From positions 1 through 64,000 of the forward strand of contig CAJKXZ010000006.1 of assembly GCA_905203995.1 (NCBI GenBank): a stretch of 64,000 nt of DNA, in the 5' to 3' direction. The notes beneath the pieces are model-generated. The model did no database searches and had not been told where the DNA came from. It worked only from the letters and a program-made list of their open reading frames with translations. Made by a program: the position numbers and the translations under genes. This document shows positions 43,953-52,404 of the stretch, piece by piece (positions within the stretch are counted from its first letter, which is position 1; each line of letters starts with the position of its first letter). The stretch comes from an uncultured Methanomassiliicoccus sp. (GTDB lineage Archaea > Thermoplasmatota > Thermoplasmata > Methanomassiliicoccales > Methanomassiliicoccaceae).

Positions 43953-44849
43953 TCAGCCGGCCCAGGAGAGAATCTGGTATTCGCCGTGTTCAGAAAATTG
44001 TCCCTTGCAGGTCATGCGGATATTGACTGCTTTGTAGGTATAACCCAAAGAAGGCAGAATCGATGCTAATTCACGATGTTCTAGAGAGAACCGCAGCATC
44101 AAACTGTCTTTGCCTAATGCCTGTGATTTGCTTTCACAAGTAGAAAGTAAATTGAAAAGTTCCTGCGACGGCTTCTTACACTCAGGATCGATGATTAAAG
44201 CCTTAACGGAGGCATAATGTGCATGGTCCCCGCGGCTGAAGGTATGGAGAATAGCAAAGCCGTGTTCTGTAGCGTATACATAGCCCAGACCTGCCAGGGC
44301 AGCTTCAATCTCCTTTGACAGATCAAGGCCAGGATAGACTTTATTGCAGAGTTCTGAAGAATCAAAGTCGGTGGGCGATTTTATTTCTTCAGCACGGTAT
44401 TGATTGTCAGATGCTACTAATTTATCGGCAACTAAAATTGAAGCGCCGGCGGCATATCCTGAAGAGCTGTAAAAATGCATATTCTTCTCACTTTTGGGAG
44501 AAGTCTCCAGCCCGCAGACTTGACAAGCAGATAAGTAACTCCAACAGGCACTCAGCAGAGCTCTGCCGACTTTTTTATTCTGATATTCTGGTAGCACTTC
44601 CAGAGGTCCTACCCAGCCAGTTGTGCCCCATCGGTGACAAAAAGCAGAACCAACGATCTTCCCGCCATCATCAGCAACTAGGCAGCCGTCAGGATCACTT
44701 TTGAGGTAAGCGGCGATTAACGGTTCTGCCCGCTTCGGGTAGACTATTTTACGGCCTGCCTCCTTGGTTGCCATGTCAGACCAGGCGATCTGGCCGACAT
44801 CCTGTACTTGATTAACATCATCAGCATTCATTTTTCTGATGCTAATCAT
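43953..44849 (-). CDS. GNAT-family N-acetyltransferase
   Basis: A 298-residue acetyltransferase. The N-terminal GNAT domain (1-150) has VGPLEVLPEYQNKKVGRALL, the acetyl-CoA binding region near residues 78-97, then NMHFYSSSGY. The second half (160-298) is a degenerate or partner GNAT-like domain, since such proteins are often double. The substrate is unknown. It overlaps the upstream PolX-like gene by 8 bases, so the two are co-translated. Confidence 0.8.
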   Translation of the reverse strand: MISIRKMNADDVNQVQDVGQIAWSDMATKEAGRKIVYPKRAEPLIAAYLKSDPDGCLVADDGGKIVGSAFCHRWGTTGWVGPLEVLPEYQNKKVGRALLSACWSYLSACQVCGLETSPKSEKNMHFYSSSGYAAGASILVADKLVASDNQYRAEEIKSPTDFDSSELCNKVYPGLDLSKEIEAALAGLGYVYATEHGFAILHTFSRGDHAHYASVKALIIDPECKKPSQELFNLLSTCESKSQALGKDSLMLRFSLEHRELASILPSLGYTYKAVNIRMTCKGQFSEHGEYQILSWAG

Positions 44850-46470
44850 TTCTGTCCCTCCACGCTTTGTCCCGAATTTCAGACGAGGTAAGAGTATTTA
44901 ACACCCTCCTTTCCGATAATTTTGCTTTTTCAGCTGCAATTCTTCCCAGTTCAATTCTGCTTAAGTGAGTAGGGCAGGCTGCATCTGTACCTATTGAATA
45001 GACAGCCTCGGGTTCATATACTTTGCAAAGCGTGGAATAATCCAGATCCGAACGATAGGGTGCCGAGTTTATTTCCAAAGCGATTCCCTTTTCAGCAGCT
45101 AGGGAGAATAGTTTGGCAAAGTCAAGGTCTGGTGTTTGACGGATGCCGATTAAACGGTTCAGGGGATGACCCCAGACATCCACACGGGCATCATTCAGCG
45201 CTTTTGACAGTCGTTCAGTCATTGAAGTGGAGGCCAGCTGCGAATTAACGGCGGCGATTACCAGATCAGCCGACTGCAGAAGATCATCGGGTGCAGAAAG
45301 AGTGCCCGTCACGGAAATGTCAACCTCAATACCTTTTAAGAGATCTACCTGGCTGTCTGCTTTTTCAAGTAATAAATTCCGTTCTCTCATTAATTCAGGA
45401 GTCATACGTCCTGCCAGCCGGTCGACAACGCAGAGATATTGATAATTAAGAGCTTCCGCCGTTGCAATTAACTCATTCAGCACTAAAGAACCATCGGCAG
45501 CGGTGGAACGGACTCTCAAGTCTCCGTTCAGATATAAACTGGCTTCTCCACCTTCACGAAATTCCGGCGGTATGTAATTAATTCCAAGATATTCATAAAT
45601 ATCCTGCTCGCTTTGAACACCCGGCATGCTTTCGGGAGTGAGTGTCAATCCCCGGGCTGCTGCTTGCTGTTCTAAAAATGCCACATGTTCCGGTGGTCCC
45701 GTCATCCGCAATTGTTCGAAGGGGATGAGGGAAGCGTCCATCGCTTTGAGCATGGCAGCGGCACCGGAGACAGTTTTGCCAGTAGCCGCAGTACTATTGG
45801 CATGCGTCAGTTCCTGCAGTTCGGGACACATAGCAAAGAGCGGGACTGCACGATCCGCAGAGGAGGCCACAAGAATGGTAAAAGCCGCCGCAGTTTCGTT
45901 TTTTCGTCGGCAGGGCCCTGCCTCTTCGGCTTTGAGGGTCCAAGGATCTTTTAAGATATAATTTAAAACATTTTCCGCGGACTGCTTGACCTTGCAGTAG
46001 GGAATTGCCGTGGCCTGCTCACCCAACCAAGCAATAAATGTCTTAATTTTCTGTTCCACATCTTCGCCTAAACCAGGAATGCTGCCAATCACACCTTCTT
46101 CAAGCGCCAGCAGCAGATCTGCTGCGGAATGCACATCCGCAAAGATGCAGACATCGGCAGTTTCCCTTAGCGTAAGTGGCAGCCGGCGGAAAAAATGCAT
46201 ATCCTCAGGGAGAATATCTTGGACATCCTCTAAATTCTGGATAGTGCCTGTTACAAAATATTCCTCAATTTTTGCAGCAATCGAGGGTCCAACGCCTTTA
46301 ATGTCGCGAATCCTCCCGCTGTGATAAATGCGGGAAATATTCTCATTGAGATTAAGCAGTTCTTCAGCAGCTTTCAGATAGGAACTTGAACGCCATTGCT
46401 CACCCTGGATTTCCATGGCAATAGCTAGATCTTTAAAACAGTCGGAGATTGCACAGTTCTCAGAGTTCAT
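44842..46470 (-). CDS. PolX-like protein with degenerate polymerase and PHP active sites
   Basis: The 542-residue frame has the full PolX layout: helix-hairpin-helix repeats (IKGVGPSIAAKIEE near 57, IPGLGEDVEQKIK near 131), a palm region (GPCRRKNET, 185-193) and a PHP domain (310-515). But the catalytic residues are gone. The expected GDxD after RRxxET is AAFTIL (195-200), and DxR is DASLI. In PHP, HxH is RVR (319-321), DH is DR (350-351), SIHS is AVNS (409 Asn) and TDAH is TDAA (498); E382 and H435 remain. The fold is kept, so it is not obvious decay. It overlaps larB and the GNAT gene and ends in TAG. Confidence 0.88.
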   Translation of the reverse strand: MNSENCAISDCFKDLAIAMEIQGEQWRSSSYLKAAEELLNLNENISRIYHSGRIRDIKGVGPSIAAKIEEYFVTGTIQNLEDVQDILPEDMHFFRRLPLTLRETADVCIFADVHSAADLLLALEEGVIGSIPGLGEDVEQKIKTFIAWLGEQATAIPYCKVKQSAENVLNYILKDPWTLKAEEAGPCRRKNETAAAFTILVASSADRAVPLFAMCPELQELTHANSTAATGKTVSGAAAMLKAMDASLIPFEQLRMTGPPEHVAFLEQQAAARGLTLTPESMPGVQSEQDIYEYLGINYIPPEFREGGEASLYLNGDLRVRSTAADGSLVLNELIATAEALNYQYLCVVDRLAGRMTPELMRERNLLLEKADSQVDLLKGIEVDISVTGTLSAPDDLLQSADLVIAAVNSQLASTSMTERLSKALNDARVDVWGHPLNRLIGIRQTPDLDFAKLFSLAAEKGIALEINSAPYRSDLDYSTLCKVYEPEAVYSIGTDAACPTHLSRIELGRIAAEKAKLSERRVLNTLTSSEIRDKAWRDRND

Positions 46471-47218
46471 TTTCGCGCCTTCTGCACCGCAGGCTGATCA
46501 TTGCTGCAAAAGCACCTGCTCCTACGCCATTGCCGATGTTCACCACTGCCATGCCTGGTGAACAGGATTGCAGCATAGACCTTAAGGCCGTTTCTCCGGC
46601 ACCGCCGAAGCCGTAACCGACGGGCGTAGGTAAACCAATAACCGGTACCTGTGATAAAGAAGAGACGACGGAAGCTAATGCACCTTCCATACCAGCAGCG
46701 ACAATAATCGCATCAACACCTTTTTCCAGCATCTGCTGAAGCGGATCGAGGAGGCGGTGAAAGGCCGCGATGCCAACATCATAGGCGGTGAGGGCGTCAA
46801 CACCCATGGCTGCCGCGGTGATTCGTGCTTCCTCGGCGATCTGAATGTCTGATGTTCCCGCGGCAAGAATGCCGATCAGACCAGCAGCAGGCGGCAGCTC
46901 TCCAACAATAATCATTTCCGCACTTTCCACATAAGTAGCCTGGGGAAGTTTACTGTGTACCGCTGCATAGTGCTCAGTCGAGGCCCGGGAGATTAACAAC
47001 AGATCGGTTTCCACGGTGCTGGCAATCTCTGCAGTTCTTGCCGGCGTCTTGCCCTCACCAAAAATGATTTCGGGAACTCCTTTGCGGTCGCGGCGATGAT
47101 TATCAAAGAGAGTATGGTCACCAATCTTCTGCAGATAATCAAGCTGTAATTGCTGCTCCGCTTCGGCAAGTGAGATTTTTCCATCCCGATATGCATTCAG
47201 AACCGACCTTGCATCCAT
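46460..47218 (-). CDS. larB: Pyridinium-3,5-biscarboxylic acid mononucleotide synthase LarB
   Basis: It carboxylates nicotinic acid adenine dinucleotide in the first step of the nickel-pincer cofactor of lactate racemase and related enzymes. The fold resembles PurE: AGTSDIQIAEEA near 120, MEGALASVVSSLSQVPVIGLPTPVGYGFGG, then MLQSCSPG with the reactive Cys at 219. Length (252 residues) is normal. It is divergent from larE across a shared TATA-like element and overlaps the PolX-like gene by 11 bases. LarC is not in the window. Confidence 0.92.
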   Translation of the reverse strand: MDARSVLNAYRDGKISLAEAEQQLQLDYLQKIGDHTLFDNHRRDRKGVPEIIFGEGKTPARTAEIASTVETDLLLISRASTEHYAAVHSKLPQATYVESAEMIIVGELPPAAGLIGILAAGTSDIQIAEEARITAAAMGVDALTAYDVGIAAFHRLLDPLQQMLEKGVDAIIVAAGMEGALASVVSSLSQVPVIGLPTPVGYGFGGAGETALRSMLQSCSPGMAVVNIGNGVGAGAFAAMISLRCRRRENEL

Positions 47219-47235
47219 CGGATGATAAAAAGCAA

Positions 47236-47251
47236 ATCAATATTTTAAAAT
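47236..47251. promoter_or_regulatory. Shared TATA-like element of divergent larB and larE
   Basis: The symmetric sequence ATTTTAAAAT lies about 25 bases from both the larB ATG (47218) and the larE ATG (47276). It can be read as a TATA box in both directions, giving near-leaderless transcripts. Confidence 0.55.
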
Positions 47252-47275
47252 CGTGGATGAACATCTGCTTAATAA

Positions 47276-48055
47276 ATGCAAAAAAAGTTAGAACAGCTGG
47301 AGGCAGATCTCAAAAAAATGGGCAAAGTTGCTGTTGCCTATTCTGGTGGCGTTGATAGTACCTTCCTGCTATATGAAGCGCAGAAAGTCCTCGGTCATGA
47401 CGCTATTGGCATCATGAATGTTTTTCCAGCTGTTAGTTCTCGTGCAGTAAACTCCGCAAGAGCCGCCGCCCAAGCCGCAGGCTTGTCAGTTATTGAGATC
47501 TCCGTCATGAGTCCGCAGCTGCGTTTGAATCCTCGGGATCGTTGCTACCTTTGCAAAAAAGCAATGTTGGCAGAGATTAAGAAAAAAGCAGCGGAGCTCC
47601 AAATTGAGCAGGTGATTGACGGCACAATCGCCGATGATGATCCTCAATCCCGACCGGGCATGGTTGCCTTAGAAGAACTTGCGGTAAAGTCACCCCTGCG
47701 TGATGTTGGCCTCACCAAACAAGAAATCAGAGAACTTTCAAAAAAGGCAGGCTTGACCACTGCTGAGCAGATTTCTGGAACATGCCTGATTACTAGAATC
47801 CCCTATGGCGAAGAAATAAGTGAGGAGAAACTAAAAAGAATCGAAGATGCTGAGGAAATATTGTTTACCTTGGGAATTAAAAACTGCCGTGTGAGAGCTC
47901 ATCAAAATCTAGCACGGATTGAAGTTCCGCCTGCTCTGCTTGATAGTGTACTGGAAAGCAGAAACAGCATTATTCCTGAATTCAAAAGAATAGGATTTAA
48001 TTATATTTGTCTAGATCTGGAAGGATATCGGTCAGGCAGCATGGATGATGCTTAA
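47276..48055 (+). CDS. larE: Pyridinium-3,5-bisthiocarboxylate sulfur transferase LarE
   Basis: It adds sulfur to the LarB product using ATP. The PP-loop SGGVDS is at 23-28. Cysteines 90 and 93 (RCYLC) plus 170 (GTCLITR) form the three-Cys set of LarE proteins that use a [4Fe-4S] cluster and are not consumed, unlike the single-Cys sacrificial form. Length (259 residues) is normal. It is divergent from larB. Its stop overlaps the converging MscS gene by 4 bases. Confidence 0.93.
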   Translation: MQKKLEQLEADLKKMGKVAVAYSGGVDSTFLLYEAQKVLGHDAIGIMNVFPAVSSRAVNSARAAAQAAGLSVIEISVMSPQLRLNPRDRCYLCKKAMLAEIKKKAAELQIEQVIDGTIADDDPQSRPGMVALEELAVKSPLRDVGLTKQEIRELSKKAGLTTAEQISGTCLITRIPYGEEISEEKLKRIEDAEEILFTLGIKNCRVRAHQNLARIEVPPALLDSVLESRNSIIPEFKRIGFNYICLDLEGYRSGSMDDA

Positions 48056-49794
48056 TCAGACCGTTCTCCAGGTATTTGATTGTTGAATGTAACGACATTC
48101 TGCGGGAAGGGGATTTCAATACCTTCTTCATTGAAGCGATTGTTGATTTGCACCTTAATCTCCGAATTTACTCTCCACATCTTTTTGATATCATTTACAT
48201 AATACCAAAGAGTAAAATCTAGCGAGCTGTTGCCAAAATTACTGAAGCGGATGAAGGGTGCCTGAGACCTGTCATTGTGCACAACATCCGGATGGTTATT
48301 GGCAATTTCCAAAAGAATTGCTTCTACCTTTTTAACGTCAGTACCATAGGCGACACCGATGGAAGTGGACAGACACCGATGATTATCAGGTTCAGAATAA
48401 TTGGTAATCTTGTTAGCAGCAATCATCGTGTTGGGAATGATAATGATCTCATGATCGATCAGGTTATACAGCTGGGTAGAACGGACGCCAATCTTCTTCA
48501 CTTCGCAGATTTCTCCACTGTCTAGCATTACTCTGTCGCCCATCTTAAACGGCCGATCAAGCATCACCTGCACGCCGGCAAAGAAACTGCTGAAGACATC
48601 TTTAGCAGCCAATGTGACAATCGTGGCACCGACACCTACTCCAGCCAATAATAGCGCAATATCAATTCCTAAAGAATTGAGCAGGACGGTGATGCCACCG
48701 AAAGGAATGAGGATCATTCCCAGAAAATGAAGAATTGGTACGATTGCTGAACCTAAGCTGGAACCTACCCGATTAGACCAGTTTCTCAGCAGGCTAATCA
48801 ACACCCTGTCGAAGATACGATAAGCCACTACTGTGTAGAGCACAATAAAGACGATGGTGACGAGCTTGCGCATGAACAGATGCTCGTCGTTGGAGATGCT
48901 GAGAATGTTCACTGAGCTTATAAATCCATAGAGAACAATGGTCAGAAAAATAGGTATTCTGGTAATATCATAAATGGCATTATCATACTTGTTTTTGGTT
49001 TTGAGGGTGAAACGTTCAACCAGAGGATCTATAATGAAATAAACAATGGCTCCGATCAAAAGCCAAATCGCCATAGTAATGATAAAGGTCCAGATTAAAC
49101 TGTTAAAGGGTGCTGGCAGCGTGTTTTCCCAGCCAAAGATAGTATTTCCTACGGAAGAAAACAGAGATGTGATATTGAGTGTTACTTCCTTAGTCTGGAT
49201 AGTTGGTTCTGTTTCGATGTTCGAAAGATCTTGGAATGAGAAAGTTACAATCAATTTTACTGAGCTGGTCTCCGCTCCTTCGCGAATGTGAACGTTAACA
49301 GGAATCTCAACTGGTGCATTATCAGAATTAGGCGGCAGTTTGTAATTTTTTTCATAGACTAATGTCCCAACTGAAGGGTCGCTCAGACGAGCATCAACTT
49401 CAATCAGATACATTGTATCGTCAGGATTGTAAATTACCCACTGAAGATTGTTCAAAGATTGTCCAGCGGTTATGTCTACTTCCTGGTTCCCATCAGGGGG
49501 GTATATCGCCGGCTCTCCTGCTACTGAAGGTAGGATGAGCAAAGCGAGCAAACATGAAATAATCAGGACCGGAAGCTTCCTAGACACGATTACACGCATG
49601 AGTTCAACATTTAAAAAAATTGCCTCATGCCTTTTGCAATATTGCTGGAAAAACCATACAAACGAGATCAAGCCATAATTGAATAAAACGAGTAAAACAG
49701 CTATTAGAAATACATCTGCAACACCCTGCAGAAGAAGAGTGGGGCGTTCATGAGTAAAAACAGTATTAAAAAGAAGTTGCTGAGCGAACTTCAT
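48052..49794 (-). CDS. MscS-family mechanosensitive channel with extracellular domain
   Basis: A 580-residue membrane channel. The conserved MscS core (about 370-560) has LLAGVGVGATIVTLAAKDVF, the pore helix region, then DRPFKMGDRVML and TQLYNLIDHEIIIIPN. Before it, residues 90-215 form a soluble extracellular beta domain between membrane segments. The start is uncertain: the frame opens at 49794 with one extra membrane helix, but the Met at 49599 begins a perfect signal peptide (MRVIVSRKLPVLIISCLL). It releases solutes on osmotic downshock. Confidence 0.88.
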   Translation of the reverse strand: MKFAQQLLFNTVFTHERPTLLLQGVADVFLIAVLLVLFNYGLISFVWFFQQYCKRHEAIFLNVELMRVIVSRKLPVLIISCLLALLILPSVAGEPAIYPPDGNQEVDITAGQSLNNLQWVIYNPDDTMYLIEVDARLSDPSVGTLVYEKNYKLPPNSDNAPVEIPVNVHIREGAETSSVKLIVTFSFQDLSNIETEPTIQTKEVTLNITSLFSSVGNTIFGWENTLPAPFNSLIWTFIITMAIWLLIGAIVYFIIDPLVERFTLKTKNKYDNAIYDITRIPIFLTIVLYGFISSVNILSISNDEHLFMRKLVTIVFIVLYTVVAYRIFDRVLISLLRNWSNRVGSSLGSAIVPILHFLGMILIPFGGITVLLNSLGIDIALLLAGVGVGATIVTLAAKDVFSSFFAGVQVMLDRPFKMGDRVMLDSGEICEVKKIGVRSTQLYNLIDHEIIIIPNTMIAANKITNYSEPDNHRCLSTSIGVAYGTDVKKVEAILLEIANNHPDVVHNDRSQAPFIRFSNFGNSSLDFTLWYYVNDIKKMWRVNSEIKVQINNRFNEEGIEIPFPQNVVTFNNQIPGERSD

Positions 49795-49834
49795 TAAATA
49801 AATCCTTACTAAATTACTAGAAATATTGATAAAG

Positions 49835-49906
49835 TGGACAGAGCGGGATTTGAACCCGCGACCTCGACATTGCGAATGTCGCGATCTACCCCTGATCTAT
49901 CTGCCC
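49835..49906 (-). tRNA. tRNA-Ala (CGC)
   Basis: A full cloverleaf of 72 bases. The acceptor arm GGGCAGA / TCTGTCC contains the G3-U70 pair that defines tRNA-Ala. The anticodon CGC (49872-49874) sits in the loop TTCGCAA, and the T-arm has GGTTCAAATCC. No intron; CCA is not encoded. A TATA box (CTATAAAC, minus strand, 49932-49939) lies 30 bases upstream. Confidence 0.97.
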
Positions 49907-49973
49907 TTTGGAACCCTGTAAGATCGTTTTGTTTATAGCTCTTTCCTTGCCTGCTTAACCAAGACTGCCTAAA

Positions 49974-50438
49974 TTAGAGCAATTCATGGACAAACTGCCG
50001 GGCATCTTCCAAAGCGGTATCGACAAGCGGGCCTTTTAAACCAGCAACTTCTGCACGAAAGACTTCATTGTAAACTCTGACGCCTTTCTGCATCAATTCA
50101 TTCTTAATGGTCGGCGCCGAACCGTTATCGACATATTTTGCACGTTTGGGATCGCCGGCAGGCAGCTGCATGATTGTGTCAAAGACGACCGCCACGCCCG
50201 TAAAACTGCGCCAGTCTTGAGCGTCAATGAATTTTCTCATTTTTCTAGTAGGCTTGCCAAATCTGGTTGGGCAGCCCAAAAAGAGATAATCGCCGTCCAA
50301 AGCAGACGGTTTGGCTTCCTTAAGAACAAAGGTCACCACTTCATGACCTTCTTTCTGCAGTTCATCAGCAATGGCCTCGCCTACACTCTTAGTACAGCCA
50401 TAAACGCTGTCGACTACAACTAGTGCTTTCATGTTCAC
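49974..50438 (-). CDS. Flavodoxin-family protein
   Basis: A 154-residue FMN electron carrier. The phosphate loop is DSVYGCTKSVGEAIA (residues 10-24), and LGCPTRFGKPTRKM and VVFDT are the remaining flavin contacts. It is a short-chain flavodoxin without iron-sulfur cysteines. The GTG at 50438 overlaps the purB stop (GTGA); the ATG at 50432 is an alternative. It is downstream of purB in one operon. Confidence 0.85.
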   Translation of the reverse strand: MNMKALVVVDSVYGCTKSVGEAIADELQKEGHEVVTFVLKEAKPSALDGDYLFLGCPTRFGKPTRKMRKFIDAQDWRSFTGVAVVFDTIMQLPAGDPKRAKYVDNGSAPTIKNELMQKGVRVYNEVFRAEVAGLKGPLVDTALEDARQFVHELL

Positions 50439-51796
50439 ACAATCCTTTTTCCCAGAAGTTTTTCTGCTTCAGCGGTCACTTTATCAACCATCTGCGGCGC
50501 GGAGCCCACATAGCTGTTGGGGTCCAGAGCGGCATCTAGCTCTGCTTCATTAACTAGTTTCATAACTTCTGCATTTTCAAGCAGGGCTTCACGAAGACCT
50601 TTACCTTCAGTTTCCGCCTTGAGGCTGATTTGCCTTACCAACTCATGAGCATTCTGACGGCCAATGCCTTTGGCAGAAAGAGTTAACAGAACAGATTCAG
50701 CCATAATAAAGCCGTTCGAGGCGTTGATGTTGCGCTGCATATTTTCACTGTGGACGTCCAAGTTGGAGAACACATTATTGATCTTGGCAAGAATATCGTC
50801 CGTCAAGGCCATAGAATGCGTGAGAATGAAACGCTCAGCTGAAGAGTTAGTGAGATCCCGTTCATGCCAGAGAATCATTGATTCCATTTGGGGAGCGATA
50901 TATGATCTTACGATCCTTGCTAAACCACATACATTCTCGGAAAGCATGGGATTTCTTTTCTGGGCCATGGTGGAAGAACCAACCTGCTTTTTAGCATCAA
51001 AAGCTTCGGCAACTTCAGCGATTTCCGAGCGCTGGAGATTACGTACTTCTGTGGCATAACGCTCGCAGGAGGTAGTGATTAAACTCACTAAGAAAACTAA
51101 TTCGGCATAGCGGTCACGGCAGACAATCTGTGTGGCTGCCTCCTCGATACCTAAACCGAGATCTTTCATTACGTTTTCCTGAATCTTAAAAAACTGATCG
51201 GCAAAGCCTGCTCCAGTACCAATAGCACCGGACATCTTGCCTACACAAGCACGCTTCTTGATTTCCTGCAGACGCTCATAATGTCTCATCATCTCTGAGA
51301 CATAGCCAGCAATTTTGAAACCAAAAGTTGTGGGAATAGCAAACTGTCCATGAGTACGGCCGATTTCCACCGTATTGCGGTGTTTGCGGGACAATTTTAC
51401 CAGCGTACAAATAAAAGTGTCGAGGTCGCGTTCAATTATTTCCAAAGCAGCTTTTATTTCCAAAGCCGCAGCGGTGTCAACAATATCGTTAGATGTAGCA
51501 CCTAAGTGTACATAGCGGCCAGCATCCCCGCATTGATCGGAAAGGGCTTTAACCATAGCCATGATGTCATGTTTGGTCTCAGCTTCGATCGCTTTTACAC
51601 GCTCCATCGATACACATTCTAAGTTAGCCTTAGCGGTGATTATCTCGGCTGCTTCGGAGGGAATGTTTCCCACGGCTGCGTGCGCTCTTGCCAGAGCTGC
51701 TTCTACCAAAAGCTGACTGTTGAGTCTGCTCTCTTCAGAGAAAACAGACTTCATTTCTTCTCTTCCATACCTGTAGTCCAAAGGACAGATTAACAT
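50435..51796 (-). CDS. purB: Adenylosuccinate lyase
   Basis: It splits adenylosuccinate and SAICAR in purine synthesis. The signature GSSTMAQKRNPM lies near residue 275, with HLGATSNDIVDTA near 98 and GRTHGQFAIPTTFG near 148. The frame opens at 51829, upstream of the transcript start predicted by the TATA box at 51832-51842; the ATG at 51796 (453 residues) matches relatives (MLICPLDYRYG). Confidence 0.95.
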   Translation of the reverse strand: MLICPLDYRYGREEMKSVFSEESRLNSQLLVEAALARAHAAVGNIPSEAAEIITAKANLECVSMERVKAIEAETKHDIMAMVKALSDQCGDAGRYVHLGATSNDIVDTAAALEIKAALEIIERDLDTFICTLVKLSRKHRNTVEIGRTHGQFAIPTTFGFKIAGYVSEMMRHYERLQEIKKRACVGKMSGAIGTGAGFADQFFKIQENVMKDLGLGIEEAATQIVCRDRYAELVFLVSLITTSCERYATEVRNLQRSEIAEVAEAFDAKKQVGSSTMAQKRNPMLSENVCGLARIVRSYIAPQMESMILWHERDLTNSSAERFILTHSMALTDDILAKINNVFSNLDVHSENMQRNINASNGFIMAESVLLTLSAKGIGRQNAHELVRQISLKAETEGKGLREALLENAEVMKLVNEAELDAALDPNSYVGSAPQMVDKVTAEAEKLLGKRIV

Positions 51797-51831
51797 GGCA
51801 TCACGTTCCAAGGCACGATAGTAACACACCT

Positions 51832-51843
51832 CTTATATAAATC
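51832..51843. promoter_or_regulatory. Shared TATA element of divergent purB and winged-helix gene
   Basis: TTATATAAATC serves as TATA toward purB (transcript start near 51811) and could serve toward the plus-strand gene at 51891 (start near 51864). A regulator bound here would control both. Confidence 0.5.
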
Positions 51844-51890
51844 TCGTATACGCGAAGATTAATAGAGTTAGAGGTCTAGAAAGTATCAAG

Positions 51891-52241
51891 ATGGATGTTC
51901 TTGAAGCCGGAAGATTACTTACCGATGGTTACGCATTGCGCATCTTAGCCGCGGTTTCATTTAAATCGAAAGGCGCGCAAGAGGTGTCGGAAGAATACAA
52001 AATACCCATTGCTGCCTGCTACCGCCGGATAAAAGATCTTGAAAAAGCTGGCCTCATTGTTAAAAGCGGCAGAATCCTCAATCAGCGTGGGAAAAGAGTT
52101 TCGATCTACAGCTCCATGCTGCGAAGTGCTGAGATGCTTTATGACAACGGACATATGCGTGTTAAATTCAGCCTCAAAACCGGTGGTGCCGACCGTTTTG
52201 GAAGCGGTTGGCATGAGATTAATCTCAAAACAGCAATGTAA
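51891..52241 (+). CDS. Winged-helix transcriptional regulator (ArsR-like)
   Basis: A 116-residue DNA-binding protein. The helix-turn-helix reads GAQEVSEEYKIPIAACYRRIKDLEKAGLI (residues about 28-57), followed by a wing (GRILNQRGKRVSIYSS). The short C-terminal part has no ligand domain that I recognise. It is divergent from purB over a shared TATA element, so it may regulate purB or itself. Confidence 0.75.
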   Translation: MDVLEAGRLLTDGYALRILAAVSFKSKGAQEVSEEYKIPIAACYRRIKDLEKAGLIVKSGRILNQRGKRVSIYSSMLRSAEMLYDNGHMRVKFSLKTGGADRFGSGWHEINLKTAM

Positions 52242-52404
52242 GTTAAATTACTGCCGCCGGGCAGGCAGATTAAATAACAGGAGCACTATTCATATCTGGC
52301 AGCTAGTGAAAGGGCAAAGGCACTATGAGAAAGTAATATAAACAAGTGTCAGTATCCCCTTCGTTGCCAAGCTATTTATTTGCTTGAAATCGAGCGTGGA
52401 ACGT

